In this document: one piece after another, positions 8,580 through 17,459 of the stretch
Position numbering within the stretch: position 1 is the first letter of the stretch
Layout of the letters: the number at the start of each line of letters is the position of its first letter
NCBI GenBank assembly: GCA_963776665.1
Contig: CAVZNQ010000035.1
Location: 44,796 to 108,795, forward strand
Direction: 5' to 3'
Length of the DNA stretch: 64,000 nt
Source: Roseiarcus sp963776665
GTDB taxonomy: Bacteria; Pseudomonadota; Alphaproteobacteria; Rhizobiales; Beijerinckiaceae
Program-made: the position numbers and the translations under genes
Notes under the pieces: generated by a model
Databases searched by the model: none
What the model was told of the DNA's origin: nothing
Seen by the model: only the letters and a program-made list of their open reading frames with translations

Positions 8580-9630
8580 TCAAAGGGTGGGCGCCGTCTC
8601 GTTCGGCACCGGATCGTCCCGCTGTTCCACCGCCTCGACGAGCGCGCTCAGCCGCGCCACGACCGCAGCATAGCTCGACAGCGACTGGAACTGGCTCACG
8701 ATGAGAGAGAATGCGGCGACAAGAGTTCGCGAAAGCGACCGCCGACTGAGTAATGACGCCAAATTCGATTTTGCCCTCGATGAAGGCGGGCGCGATGATG
8801 AGAGCGGGGATGATCTGGATCATCCAGTTGTAGCCGGTGGTGAAGAACCCAACATTGCGGTTGATCGAGGTGATCCTCCGATAATTGGCGACGAGGTCGT
8901 CGAGCCGACCAAGCAACCGAGCCATTTGCGAGTCTTCGTCGCGCGCCGTCATAATGGCCTCGGCGTTGTTTCGGACATCAATGAGCCCGGAGCGAAAGCT
9001 CGCTTCCTTGTCGAGCTGGTCGTAGTTCAGTTTGATCAGCGGGCGTCCAAACATGAAGGTGAAGAGCGAGCCGACGGCCGCGTAGAGCACGGCGACGCCA
9101 AACAGGAGCGGGCTGATGGTCCACAGAACGCCTGAGAAAGCGACGATCGTGAAGATGCTGTTGAGCGCCATGAGCGCGAAGGAAAGCGTCGTGACCGTGA
9201 AGGCGCGAACGTCCTCGGAGATGCGCTGGTCAGGATTGGCGATCGCTCCCGAGGCGTTGAGGCGTTGATAGGTCCCATCAGCGAGGTAGCCGCGCAAGAC
9301 CGCGCGGGTCATCGTGTCGCGCCACAAAAGCCCGAGCCGCTCCTCGCCGAAGCGAGCGATCACTGCGACAATGGTCAAGGCGGCAAAAACGCCAACATAG
9401 GCAATAGCTTGCCGAACGAAGCCGGGCATGTCCCGATCGGCGATCGCGGTCATGAAATTCCGGCCGACGAAGCTGTTGGCGACGTTGAGCGCATTCACCG
9501 CGAGGAACAAGAGGACCAGCAAGGCGAAAATGACTTTCGCCCTCCAGCCGTTTTCTGATCGCGCAAAATTCCTGACCGCCCGTACGAAACGGGCTCCGGT
9601 CGTTCTCAGCGGAATGGTCTGCGCATCCAT
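8580..9630 (-). pseudogene. ABC transporter (SbmA/BacA-YddA type) membrane domain, frameshifted and lacking its ATPase domain
   Basis: The coding start at 9630 gives a membrane domain typical of the ABC_membrane_2 family: VIFALLVLLFLAVNALNV, ERLGLLWRDTMTRAVLRGYL, NPDQRISEDVRAFT and FGRPLIKLNYDQLDKEASFR. Near 8735 the frame breaks, and the adjacent frame resumes with TLVAAFSLIVSQFQSLSSYA and runs to a stop at 8580. The expected nucleotide-binding domain (Walker A, signature, Walker B) is absent in all frames down to the cupin gene. A frameshift plus a missing domain argues for a real pseudogene. It is divergent from the phosphoketolase gene. Confidence 0.75.
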
Positions 9631-9771
9631 GAGCTATCTTTGGCCGGGAGGCTGATATTGCGGATTGAGTCTACTCGCCCAATCCGACCGGGGCTAGCGC
9701 GGCGCCGGAGTCAGGCTGACGACGGTCGTGGAATGTGAGAGAGGCGGACGCCTGCCGCTCGGGTGTTGCTC

Positions 9772-9795
9772 AATTGTCATTAATCGACGACAATT
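9772..9795. promoter_or_regulatory. Inverted repeat upstream of phosphoketolase
   Basis: The perfect inverted repeat AATTGTC-N10-GACAATT lies 42 bp before the phosphoketolase start, in the 207-bp gap shared with the divergent ABC remnant. The spacing between arm centres is close to 1.6 helical turns. It looks like an operator for a dimeric regulator. No regulator gene is adjacent, so the factor is unknown. Confidence 0.4.
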
Positions 9796-9837
9796 TGGCT
9801 CTGACGATCGCCAGAGTTCAAATCGGGAGGGCTTGCC

Positions 9838-12264
9838 ATGGCCGCGAAGATCAGGTCACAGTCACAAGCCGTATTGTCCAAAAAAGACGCCGCGCTGGTC
9901 GACGCCTACTGGCGGGCCGCAAACTACCTCTCGGTCGGCCAGATCTACCTCTTCGACAACCCGTTGCTGCGCGAGCCTCTTAAGGAGGAGCACATCAAGC
10001 CGCGTCTCCTCGGGCACTGGGGCACGACGCCGGGCCTCAACTTCATCTACGCGCACCTCAATCGGCTGATCAAGAAACACGATCTCGACATGATCTATAT
10101 CGCCGGCCCCGGCCATGGCGGCCCGGGGTTAGTAGCCAACGCCTATCTCGAAGGCACCTATAGCGAAGTCTATCCAGGCATCTCTCAGGACGTGGAGGGC
10201 ATGAAGCGGCTCTTCACCCAATTCTCGTTTCCCGGCGGGATTCCGAGCCATGTGGCGCCCGAAACGCCCGGCTCCATTCACGAGGGCGGAGAGCTCGGCT
10301 ACGCGCTTTCGCACGCCTACGGCGCCGCGTTCGACAACCCCGACCTTATCGTCGCCGCGGTCGTCGGCGATGGCGAAGCCGAAACAGGGCCGCTCGCGAC
10401 GAGCTGGCACTCCAACAAGTTCCTCAATCCCGTGGGCGACGGCGCGGTGCTGCCGATCCTGCATCTCAACGGCTATAAGATCGCCAATCCGACAGTGCTC
10501 GCGCGCATCAGCCACGAGGAGCTCGACAGCCTCTTTCGCGGCTACGGCTACACGCCGCATTTCGTCGAAGGCGATGATCCGGCGAAAATGCATGAGCTGA
10601 TGGCCAAGACGCTCGAGGCGGTCGTCGATGAAATCCGCAGCATCCAGGCCGACGCGCGGCGCAAAGGGTTCTCGAAACGCCCGATCTGGCCAATGATCGT
10701 CATGCGTACACCGAAGGGCTGGACCTGTCCCAAGGAGATCGACGGTCAGCGCGAAGAGGGTTACTGGCGGTCACACCAGGTGCCGATGAGCGCGATGCGC
10801 GGCCATCCGGAGCACGTCAAAATCCTCGAAACGTGGATGAAAAGCTACCACCCGGAGGAATTGTTCGACGACAAGGGCCGCCTCAAGGGCGAGCTTGCTG
10901 CGCTTGCGCCGCAAGGAACCCGCCGGATGAGCGCGAATCCACACACCAACGGCGGCCTGCTCTTGCGCGATTTGAAGCTCCCGAACTTCCGCGACCATGC
11001 GGTTGCCGTGCCTTCGCCTGGCGCCACAACCGCAGAGTCGACGCGCGTCATGGGCCAGTTCCTCCGCGACGTGATGAGGCTCAATCTGGATTCGCGCAAC
11101 CTCCGCCTGTTCAGCCCGGACGAGAACAATTCCAATCGCTGGCAGGACGTGCTCGAAGTCACGAAGCGCGCCTGGACGGCCGAGACCGTCCCTTACGACG
11201 ACCATCTCGCGCCTGACGGGCGCGTGATGGAAGTGCTAAGCGAGCACCAGTGTCAGGGCTGGCTCGAAGGCTACTTGCTGACCGGCCGGCACGGATTCTT
11301 CTCCTGCTACGAGGCCTTCATCCACATCATCGATTCCATGTTCAACCAGCATGCGAAGTGGCTCAAGGTCTGCGGTCACATTCCGTGGCGGCGCCCGATC
11401 GCCTCCCTCAACTATCTGTTGTCCAGCCACGTTTGGCGTCAGGACCACAACGGCTTTTCCCACCAGGATCCCGGCTTCATCGACCATGTGATGAACAAAA
11501 AGGCCGAGGTGGTGCGGATTTATCTACCGCCGGACGCGAACTGCCTGCTTTCCGTTACCAACCATTGCCTGCGTAGCCGCAACTACGTGAACGTCGTCGT
11601 CGCCGGCAAGCAACCGGCGCCGCAATGGCTGACCATGGAGCAGGCGGTCCGGCATTGCGAAGCAGGCTTGGGCATCTGGCCATGGGCAAGCAACGACCAA
11701 GGCGGCGAGCCGGATGTGGTGATGGCCTGCTGCGGCGACGTGCCGACGCTTGAGACCCTGGCGGCGGTCAAACTCTTGCGCGAGCATGCGCCCGAACTGA
11801 AGATACGGGTCATCAACGTTGTCGATCTGATGACGTTGCAGCCCCCGAGCTACCACCCGCACGGTCTTGCCGATCGCGACTTTGACGCAATGTTCACCGT
11901 CGACAAGCCGATCATCTTCGCCTTCCACGGCTATCCGTGGCTCATCCATCGCCTGACCTATCGGCGGACCGGCCACGACAACATTCATGTGCGCGGCTAC
12001 CAGGAAGAGGGAACGACGACCACGCCTTTCGACATGTGCGTGATCAACGACCTCGATCGCTTCCATCTGGTCGGCGACGTCATCGACCGTGTGCCGAAGC
12101 TTGGCGAGCGCGCCGCATACGCCAAGCAGATTATCCGCGACAGGCTGATCGACCATCGTGAATATATCAGCCGTTATGGCGACGACATGCCGGAGATCAA
12201 GAACTGGACCTGGGGCGGGGGCAGCGCCAAGGGCGAAACCTCGACCGAGGGCGACAACGTCTGA
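9838..12264 (+). CDS. xfp: Xylulose-5-phosphate/fructose-6-phosphate phosphoketolase
   Basis: Thiamine-diphosphate enzyme splitting xylulose-5-P (and usually fructose-6-P) with phosphate to acetyl-phosphate and an aldose phosphate. Seen: GHWGTTPGLNFIYAHLNRLI, the GPGHGGPG motif near residue 90, SIHEGGELGYALSHAYGAAF, the ThDP-binding GDGEAETGPLATSWHSNKFL near residue 178, and HQDPGFIDHVMNKK. The length of 808 residues is full for the family. The ATG is preceded by GGGAGG. The lactate dehydrogenase gene follows by 109 bp. No acetate kinase or phosphotransacetylase lies next to it. Whether it prefers X5P only or both substrates cannot be decided. Confidence 0.96.
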   Translation: MAAKIRSQSQAVLSKKDAALVDAYWRAANYLSVGQIYLFDNPLLREPLKEEHIKPRLLGHWGTTPGLNFIYAHLNRLIKKHDLDMIYIAGPGHGGPGLVANAYLEGTYSEVYPGISQDVEGMKRLFTQFSFPGGIPSHVAPETPGSIHEGGELGYALSHAYGAAFDNPDLIVAAVVGDGEAETGPLATSWHSNKFLNPVGDGAVLPILHLNGYKIANPTVLARISHEELDSLFRGYGYTPHFVEGDDPAKMHELMAKTLEAVVDEIRSIQADARRKGFSKRPIWPMIVMRTPKGWTCPKEIDGQREEGYWRSHQVPMSAMRGHPEHVKILETWMKSYHPEELFDDKGRLKGELAALAPQGTRRMSANPHTNGGLLLRDLKLPNFRDHAVAVPSPGATTAESTRVMGQFLRDVMRLNLDSRNLRLFSPDENNSNRWQDVLEVTKRAWTAETVPYDDHLAPDGRVMEVLSEHQCQGWLEGYLLTGRHGFFSCYEAFIHIIDSMFNQHAKWLKVCGHIPWRRPIASLNYLLSSHVWRQDHNGFSHQDPGFIDHVMNKKAEVVRIYLPPDANCLLSVTNHCLRSRNYVNVVVAGKQPAPQWLTMEQAVRHCEAGLGIWPWASNDQGGEPDVVMACCGDVPTLETLAAVKLLREHAPELKIRVINVVDLMTLQPPSYHPHGLADRDFDAMFTVDKPIIFAFHGYPWLIHRLTYRRTGHDNIHVRGYQEEGTTTTPFDMCVINDLDRFHLVGDVIDRVPKLGERAAYAKQIIRDRLIDHREYISRYGDDMPEIKNWTWGGGSAKGETSTEGDNV

Positions 12265-12373
12265 GTTGCGCCCGGTTGGCGTTGGGGCGTTGATCTTTCC
12301 GCGGGAGATTTCTGCCTCCTGCCGACCGCGCGGGCGCCGCTGGAACATCGGTTCTCGATAGAGGGGGAATCGC

Positions 12374-13316
12374 GTGAAGATCGGGATCGTAGGCGCCGGG
12401 CAGGTCGGGGCGACCACCGCCTACGCCATGATGATGCGTGGCGTGGGTTCGGAAATCGTCCTCGTCGACCAGAACGCAGACCTGGCGGTGGCTCAGGCGC
12501 GCGACATTCTGGACGCTGCGACTCTTGCCGACCCCCTCCGGGTTCAGGGCCGGGGAGTTGGCGAAACTGGAGGGCGCGCGCGTTGTCGTGCTCGCCGCCG
12601 GAGTGAGCCAGAAGCCGGGCGAAAGCCGATTGGACCTGCTGTCGCGCAACGCCGGGATCTTCGCGGAGATCGTGCCGGCGGTGCTGGCGGCGGTAGCCGA
12701 TCCCATCTTCCTTGTGGCGACCAATCCGCTCGACGTCATGACCCAGATTGTGACCGTCCTCGCCGGCCGGCGCGGAGTGACGCCCGAGCGCGTAATCGGG
12801 TCCGGAACGATCCTCGACTCCGCCCGGTTCTGCACGGCGCTCGCCGCGCACCTCGGCATCAACCCGGCCTATATCGACGCCCGTGTGCTGGGCGAACATG
12901 GCGACAGCCAGGTCCTGCACTGGTCAGGGGCGGTGGCCGGCAACCTGCCGGTGGCCGAGGCGGCGCGCCAGATGGGACGGGAACTGACGGGCGCCGACCG
13001 CAGCCGCATCGACGCCGCGGTGCGCGGCGCCGCCCGCGCCATGATCAAGGGCAAAGGAGCGACCTGGTTCGGCGTCGGCGCCGGTCTTGCCCGGATGGCT
13101 CAGATCATTGAGGGCGACGCGCGGGCGTTGATCACCTGCTCGATGCTGACGGAGGAGTGCCAGGGCGTGCGCGACGTCGCCCTGTCCCTGCCGCGGGTCC
13201 TCGGCGCGGGCGGCATCGTGAAGACGCTCACGCCAGAACTCGACAGCGCCGAGAGCGACGCGCTCAGGCGAAGCGCGGAGATATTGAAGGAGGCGGCCGA
13301 AGGAGTGCGCTTCTAG
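12374..13316 (+). pseudogene. ldh: L-lactate dehydrogenase, frameshifted near 12548
   Basis: NAD-dependent interconversion of pyruvate and L-lactate. The GTG start at 12374 follows GAGGGGGA and opens with the Rossmann motif GIVGAGQVGATTAY. Near 12547-12549 a GGG run breaks the frame; the rest continues in another frame from AGELAKLEGARVVVLAAG to 13316. The loop GVSQKPGESRLDLL has glutamine at the position that separates lactate (Q) from malate (R) dehydrogenases, GESR holds the loop arginine, DSAR the substrate-binding arginine and GEHGDS the catalytic histidine. All catalytic residues are kept, so the break may be a sequence error. Removing one G restores about 314 residues. Confidence 0.85.
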
Positions 13317-13457
13317 ACTTGGGCGCGCATTGGCGGGCGCGAGAACCTGAGCGTCATTGGCGCGCCCGAATTCGGCGAGCCAGAAGCTTCGCGGCGGCTT
13401 TTTTGAAGCGGCCGGCGCGCGTTCGAAGGGCGCGCCAGCTTTGGCTCGACCGCTCCG

Positions 13458-13670
13458 TCAGGTCTTGGGCGCGGTTCCCGTGCGCATATGGTGCATATGT
13501 TCGGCCCCTGCGCGCGCCCTCTCCTTGTGGGAGTTGGCGCTATGGCGCATGTGCCTGCTGTGCGATCCGCCGCCGCCGGCGTGGGCCGAGTTGGTCGTCT
13601 GGGCGATCGCGGCCAGAGGCGCAAGAGCGATGACAGCCCCAAGTCCAAGTGCAGCAAGCGTTTTCATCAT
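13458..13670 (-). CDS. Small secreted histidine-rich protein
   Basis: A 70-residue protein not recognised as a known family. Seen: signal peptide MMKTLAALGLGAVIALAPLA with likely cleavage after AIA, then a short hydrophilic tail rich in His, Arg and Ser with HSRHMRHS and HMHHMRTG. The ATGATG start has GGGGAGAATTCA before it. The histidine pattern suggests metal binding in the periplasm, but this is inference from composition. It is divergent from the monooxygenase gene at 13860. Confidence 0.55.
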   Translation of the reverse strand: MMKTLAALGLGAVIALAPLAAIAQTTNSAHAGGGGSHSRHMRHSANSHKERARAGAEHMHHMRTGTAPKT

Positions 13671-13859
13671 TGAATTCTCCCCAACCTCTCTGCTGACTCG
13701 TTCCATTCGGAAGGCGTGCAGAATGCGATAGCCGGAACGGACTGTCCATGGGCGCCTTTTCGGATCTTCCCCTTACACGCTGCCTCTCACGTGGCGTTCG
13801 GCGCCTCGCGCTGGTAGGCTTAAGCCTCATCTTTTGCCGCAACTCCCGGAGCCTGTTCC

Positions 13860-15335
13860 ATGAAACCTGAGGCGCTTGTCGTCGGCGCCGGCCCCGTCGG
13901 GCTGACCATGGCGGCGGAATTGGCGCGCTATGGCGTCGGGGTCCGGATCGTCGACAAGGCGGCCGCGCGAACCGACAAGTCGAAAGCCATCGTGCTGTGG
14001 AGCCGCACGCTCGAACTCCTCGACCGGATGGGCTGCGGCTCGGCTTTCGTCGATGCGGGCCTCAAAGCGCGCGGGGCCAACATCATCGCGGGCGCGACCA
14101 CGATCGCGCATATCGGCTTCGAAGGCCTCGAGACCCCGCACCCCTACGCGCTGATGCTGCCGCAGAGCGACACCGAGCGGCTTATGGAGCAGCACCTCAA
14201 TTCGTTCGGCGTTCAGGTGGAGCGGCGGGTAGAATTGACGCGGTTCGTCGCCGACGAAGACGCGGTGACAGCCTTCCTGCGCCGCGCGGACGGGAGCGAG
14301 GAGACGCTCGACGTCGACTGGATGATCGGCTGCGACGGCGCGCACAGCGTCGTGCGTCATGGTCTCGGCTTGGAATTCGAAGGCGATACGATGCCGAGCC
14401 ACTTCATCCTCGCCGACCTCCACCTGGCGGGAGCGCTGCCGCCGGACGAGATCGAGACCTACTGGCACGAAGCGGGGCTGCTAGTGGTCTTTCCCATTGG
14501 CCCCGGACGCTATCGGATCATCGCCGACGCACACGAAGGCGCCTCCGACCCGACGCTGGAGGAGGTGCAGTCGATCCTCGATAAACGCGGCCCCGCCGGC
14601 GTCAAGGCCTCCGATCCGATCTGGCTCTCGGCCTTCACGATCAACGAGCGCAAGGTCGCAGACTATCGCGCAGGGCGCGTGTTCCTCGCCGGCGACGCGG
14701 CGCATATCCACAGCCCCGCAGGCGGGCAGGGGATGAACACAGGCATGCAGGACGCGATCAATCTCGCGTGGAAACTGGCGCTGGTGTGCCGCGGCGTTGC
14801 AAGCCCGGAGCCGCTGCTCGGAAGCTACAGCGCCGAACGCAGCGAGGTCGGCAGGGAAGTGCTGGCTAACGCCGGCCGCCTCACCACGATCGCGCTAATG
14901 AGGGGCGCCGTCGCCCAGAGCGTTCGCAACCATCTCGCCCGGCTTCTCTTCGGCTTCTCGCCGGTCATGCATGCAATGACCCATCAGATGTCGGAACTGT
15001 CCATCGGCTATCCTCACGGTCCGCTGACCGGGGCGGAGCGGGGCGATCACGCCGGGCCGGCGCCCGGCGAGCGGGCGCCCATCCCCGCTGGGGCTCTTCC
15101 GGTCGGATCGGGCGACCGGCCGCGGTTCGCCCTGTTTGGAGCGGCCGACGAAGCGAGCCGGGCCTTGATCGCCCGCCACGCCGGTCTCCTCGAGGCCGAC
15201 GCCCGCGCGCCGTTCGCCGACGACGGCGTTTGGCTGGTGCGGCCCGACGGCTACGTGGCGATGACCGCCCGGCGCAGCGAATGGGCCAAAGTCGGCGCGT
15301 ATCTCGACTGGATCGCCTCCGGGCGAACGGAATAG
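13860..15335 (+). CDS. FAD-dependent aromatic-ring monooxygenase family protein
   Basis: Flavoprotein hydroxylase of the PHBH/TfdB-PheA class, 491 residues; substrate unknown. Seen: N-terminal dinucleotide-binding GAGPVGLTMAAELARYG at residues 9-25, the DG motif in GCDGAHSVVRHGLG near residue 160, and the second FAD motif VFLAGDAAHIHSPAGGQGMN near residue 275 followed by QDAINLAWKLALV. The C-terminal thioredoxin-like tail is short. No ring-cleavage or regulator gene lies beside it, so no pathway can be assigned. It is encoded just before the mraZ promoter on the same strand. Confidence 0.85.
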   Translation: MKPEALVVGAGPVGLTMAAELARYGVGVRIVDKAAARTDKSKAIVLWSRTLELLDRMGCGSAFVDAGLKARGANIIAGATTIAHIGFEGLETPHPYALMLPQSDTERLMEQHLNSFGVQVERRVELTRFVADEDAVTAFLRRADGSEETLDVDWMIGCDGAHSVVRHGLGLEFEGDTMPSHFILADLHLAGALPPDEIETYWHEAGLLVVFPIGPGRYRIIADAHEGASDPTLEEVQSILDKRGPAGVKASDPIWLSAFTINERKVADYRAGRVFLAGDAAHIHSPAGGQGMNTGMQDAINLAWKLALVCRGVASPEPLLGSYSAERSEVGREVLANAGRLTTIALMRGAVAQSVRNHLARLLFGFSPVMHAMTHQMSELSIGYPHGPLTGAERGDHAGPAPGERAPIPAGALPVGSGDRPRFALFGAADEASRALIARHAGLLEADARAPFADDGVWLVRPDGYVAMTARRSEWAKVGAYLDWIASGRTE

Positions 15336-15467
15336 GCGCGTCCGCGCGGCGGACTCGGCGCCGCCGAGTCCTGTTCCTGGCTGCGGAAATCCCACGCCCT
15401 AACGGAAGATTAACCTTAACGACCCCTAATGGCGCGGGGGACGGTCTCACGGGCGGGAATCCCCTTG

Positions 15468-15513
15468 GATTCGTTGACGCCCATGGAGTCCCATGCTATC
15501 CCACGCCATCCCG
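15468..15513. promoter_or_regulatory. MraZ operator (three TGGGA-type repeats) with a GANTC site
   Basis: On the plus strand, TCCCA (15489-15493), TCCCA (15499-15503) and TCCCG (15509-15513) are spaced exactly 10 bp apart, i.e. TGGGA-N5-TGGGA-N5-CGGGA on the minus strand; a weaker fourth copy GCCCA sits at 15479. This is the known binding pattern of the MraZ repressor, direct TGGGN repeats with 5-bp gaps. A GATTC (GANTC, the CcrM methylation site of alphaproteobacteria) lies at 15468-15472. The block is about 85 bp before mraZ, so autoregulation of the whole dcw cluster is expected. A role for GANTC is inference. Confidence 0.8.
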
Positions 15514-15595
15514 TCAACCGACCGCGCAGGCGCGCAGTCGCCGAACGCTGAAATGCGCGCGGCGAACGGCCGCCCGCGCGCCAAAGGGCCGTGCG

Positions 15596-16063
15596 GTGGA
15601 TCGATTTCTTTCTCACTTCGTCCATCGCTTCGACGCCAAGGGGCGAATCTCGATTCCCTCGGCGTTCCGGCAGGTGCTGGCGAAGGACGGCTTCGTCGGG
15701 GTCTACGCCTATCCGTCGCTCGACGCGCCGGCGCTCGACTGCGGCGGGCACGCGCTCATCGCCGAGATCGACGCGCTGCTTCAGACGATGCCGCCCTATT
15801 CGCCCGCCCGCGACGCCTTCGCGACCGCGCTTCTCGGCATGAGCGAGATCTTGCGCCTCGATTCGGAGGGCCGGGTTTTTTTCGAGGAGCGGTTGAAGTC
15901 GGCGCTGGGGCTCGACGGCGAGGCGGTATTCGTCGGGCAGGGGCACAAATTCCAGATCTGGGAGCCGGCGCGCTTTCAGGCCCATCTCGAACAGGCGCGG
16001 GCGCGGGTCCGGCGCCTGCGCTCCGAACGCGAAGCTCTCGCGCCGGGAGAGACGGCGCGATGA
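15596..16063 (+). CDS. mraZ: Transcriptional regulator MraZ
   Basis: DNA-binding repressor of the division and cell-wall cluster, built as a ring of AbrB-like double domains. Seen: DRFLSHFVHRFDAKGRISIP opening and the second half with LRLDSEGRVFFEERLKSALG, the paired DxxGRxxxP-like motifs of MraZ. The GTG at 15596 is chosen because the family begins at this block; upstream in-frame sequence is not conserved. The product is 155 residues. Its stop overlaps the rsmH start (ATGA). Confidence 0.9.
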   Translation: MDRFLSHFVHRFDAKGRISIPSAFRQVLAKDGFVGVYAYPSLDAPALDCGGHALIAEIDALLQTMPPYSPARDAFATALLGMSEILRLDSEGRVFFEERLKSALGLDGEAVFVGQGHKFQIWEPARFQAHLEQARARVRRLRSEREALAPGETAR

Positions 16064-17076
16064 GCCCGGCAGGCCCGGCCGGGCGCAGCCACGTTCCCGT
16101 CCTGCTTCACGAGGCGATGGCGGCGCTCGAGCCGAGGGCCGGCGGCCTCTATGTCGACGCCACGTTCGGCGCCGGCGGCTATGCGCGGGCGCTTCTCGAT
16201 TGCGGCGCGTCGGTCATCGCCATCGACCGCGACCCGTCGGCGGTGCGGTCCGGCGCTGCTCTCGCGGCTTCGTCCGGCGGCCGGCTTCGGCTCGCGGAGG
16301 CGCGCTTCGGCGAACTCGACGCCGTCGCACGGCGACTCGGCGCCGACGCGGCGGACGGCGTCGTCCTCGACATCGGCGTGTCGTCGATGCAGCTCGACGA
16401 GGCGCCGCGCGGCTTTTCGCTGCGGTTCGACGCGCCTCTCGACATGAGGATGGAGGCGCAGGGGCGCTCGGCCGCCGACATCCTGCGCGACGAGGACGAA
16501 GCGACCATCGCCGATATCCTGTTTCATTTCGGCGAGGAGCGCGCCGCCCGCCGCATCGCCCGCGCCATCGTCGCCGACCGGACGGCGCGGCCGTTCGCCT
16601 CGACGCTCGAGCTTGCCGGGCTCATCGCTCGCGTCGCCCCGGCCCGGCGCGGCGAGTTGACCCATCCGGCGACGCGCGCCTTCCAGGCCCTGCGCATCGC
16701 GGTCAACGACGAGCTCGGCGAGCTCGTGCGCGGCCTCGCCGCCGCCGAGCGGCTCCTCAAGCCTGGCGGCCGCCTGGCGGCGGTGACTTTCCATTCGCTC
16801 GAGGACCGCATCGTCAAGCAGTTCTTCATGAGCCGCTCGAGCCGCGGGCGCACAGCGTCGCGCCGACTGCCCGGCGAGCCGGCTCAAGCCGAGCCGACAT
16901 TCGAGGTTCCGCGCGGCCAGCCGGTCGAGCCGGGCGAAGCCGAAGCGCTCGCCAATCCGCGTTCGCGTTCGGCGAAGCTGCGCTACGGCCTGCGCACAGG
17001 CGCGCCGGCGCAACGAATGGACGAAGCGATCGAGGCGCTGGCGCGATTGCCCGCGCGACGGGGGAGATCAATCTGA
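16060..17076 (+). CDS. rsmH: 16S rRNA (cytosine-1402 N4) methyltransferase RsmH
   Basis: Methylates C1402 of 16S rRNA using SAM. Seen: HVPVLLHEAM at the N-terminus, VDATFGAGGYARALL (SAM site), GVVLDIGVSSMQLDEAPRGF, and C-terminal FHSLEDRIVKQFF with ANPRSRSAKLR. The 338 residues fit the family. It overlaps mraZ by 4 bp and its stop shares one base with the ftsL start, so translation is probably coupled along the cluster. Confidence 0.96.
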   Translation: MSPAGPAGRSHVPVLLHEAMAALEPRAGGLYVDATFGAGGYARALLDCGASVIAIDRDPSAVRSGAALAASSGGRLRLAEARFGELDAVARRLGADAADGVVLDIGVSSMQLDEAPRGFSLRFDAPLDMRMEAQGRSAADILRDEDEATIADILFHFGEERAARRIARAIVADRTARPFASTLELAGLIARVAPARRGELTHPATRAFQALRIAVNDELGELVRGLAAAERLLKPGGRLAAVTFHSLEDRIVKQFFMSRSSRGRTASRRLPGEPAQAEPTFEVPRGQPVEPGEAEALANPRSRSAKLRYGLRTGAPAQRMDEAIEALARLPARRGRSI

Positions 17077-17456
17077 TGTGGCGTCTCATGCACGGGCTTG
17101 CGATCGCCGCGCTGATCGGATCGGCCGCCTACGTCTACGGCGTCAAGTACGAGACGATCTACGCCTCGGAGCAATTGGTGAAGACGCGCCATCTCATCAA
17201 CAAGGAGAAGGACGCGATCAATCTCCTGCGGGCCGAATACGCGCATCTCGCCCGGCCGGACCGGATACAGGCGCTCGCGGAGTCAAAGCTCTCCCTGCAG
17301 CCGCTGGCGTTGACCCAGATCGCAACCGTCGGCGAATTGGCGGACGCCCAGCCCAAGATCGACTCGATCGGGCGAACCCTCGAATCGCTCGGGTTCACGG
17401 CGGACAACTCGACCCCTGCGGTCACCGCGGCCGACTCGACGCCTCCGGTGCGCTGA
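17076..17456 (+). CDS. ftsL: Cell division protein FtsL (alphaproteobacterial type)
   Basis: Small bitopic divisome protein, 126 residues. Seen: a single membrane segment near residues 5-22 (LAIAALIGSAAYVYGVKYE), then a periplasmic stretch with heptad character LINKEKDAINLLRAEYAHL followed by RPDRIQALAESKLSLQPL, the RI-x3-A-x5-L pattern of FtsL. The start ATG overlaps the rsmH stop. Position between rsmH and ftsI supports the call, since the sequence itself is poorly conserved in the family. Confidence 0.85.
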   Translation: MWRLMHGLAIAALIGSAAYVYGVKYETIYASEQLVKTRHLINKEKDAINLLRAEYAHLARPDRIQALAESKLSLQPLALTQIATVGELADAQPKIDSIGRTLESLGFTADNSTPAVTAADSTPPVR

Positions 17457-17459
17457 CCG

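Noticed and set aside
6970..9630. Apparent 886-residue fusion of an ABC transporter and a methyltransferase
   Set aside because: The middle is junk that crosses the cupin gene in another frame; the methyltransferase has its own GTG and ribosome site, and the ABC part is truncated.
13370..13410. Possible terminator after ldh (T6 after AGCC..GGCT)
   Set aside because: The stem is only 4 bp with an irregular loop, so it is too weak to call.
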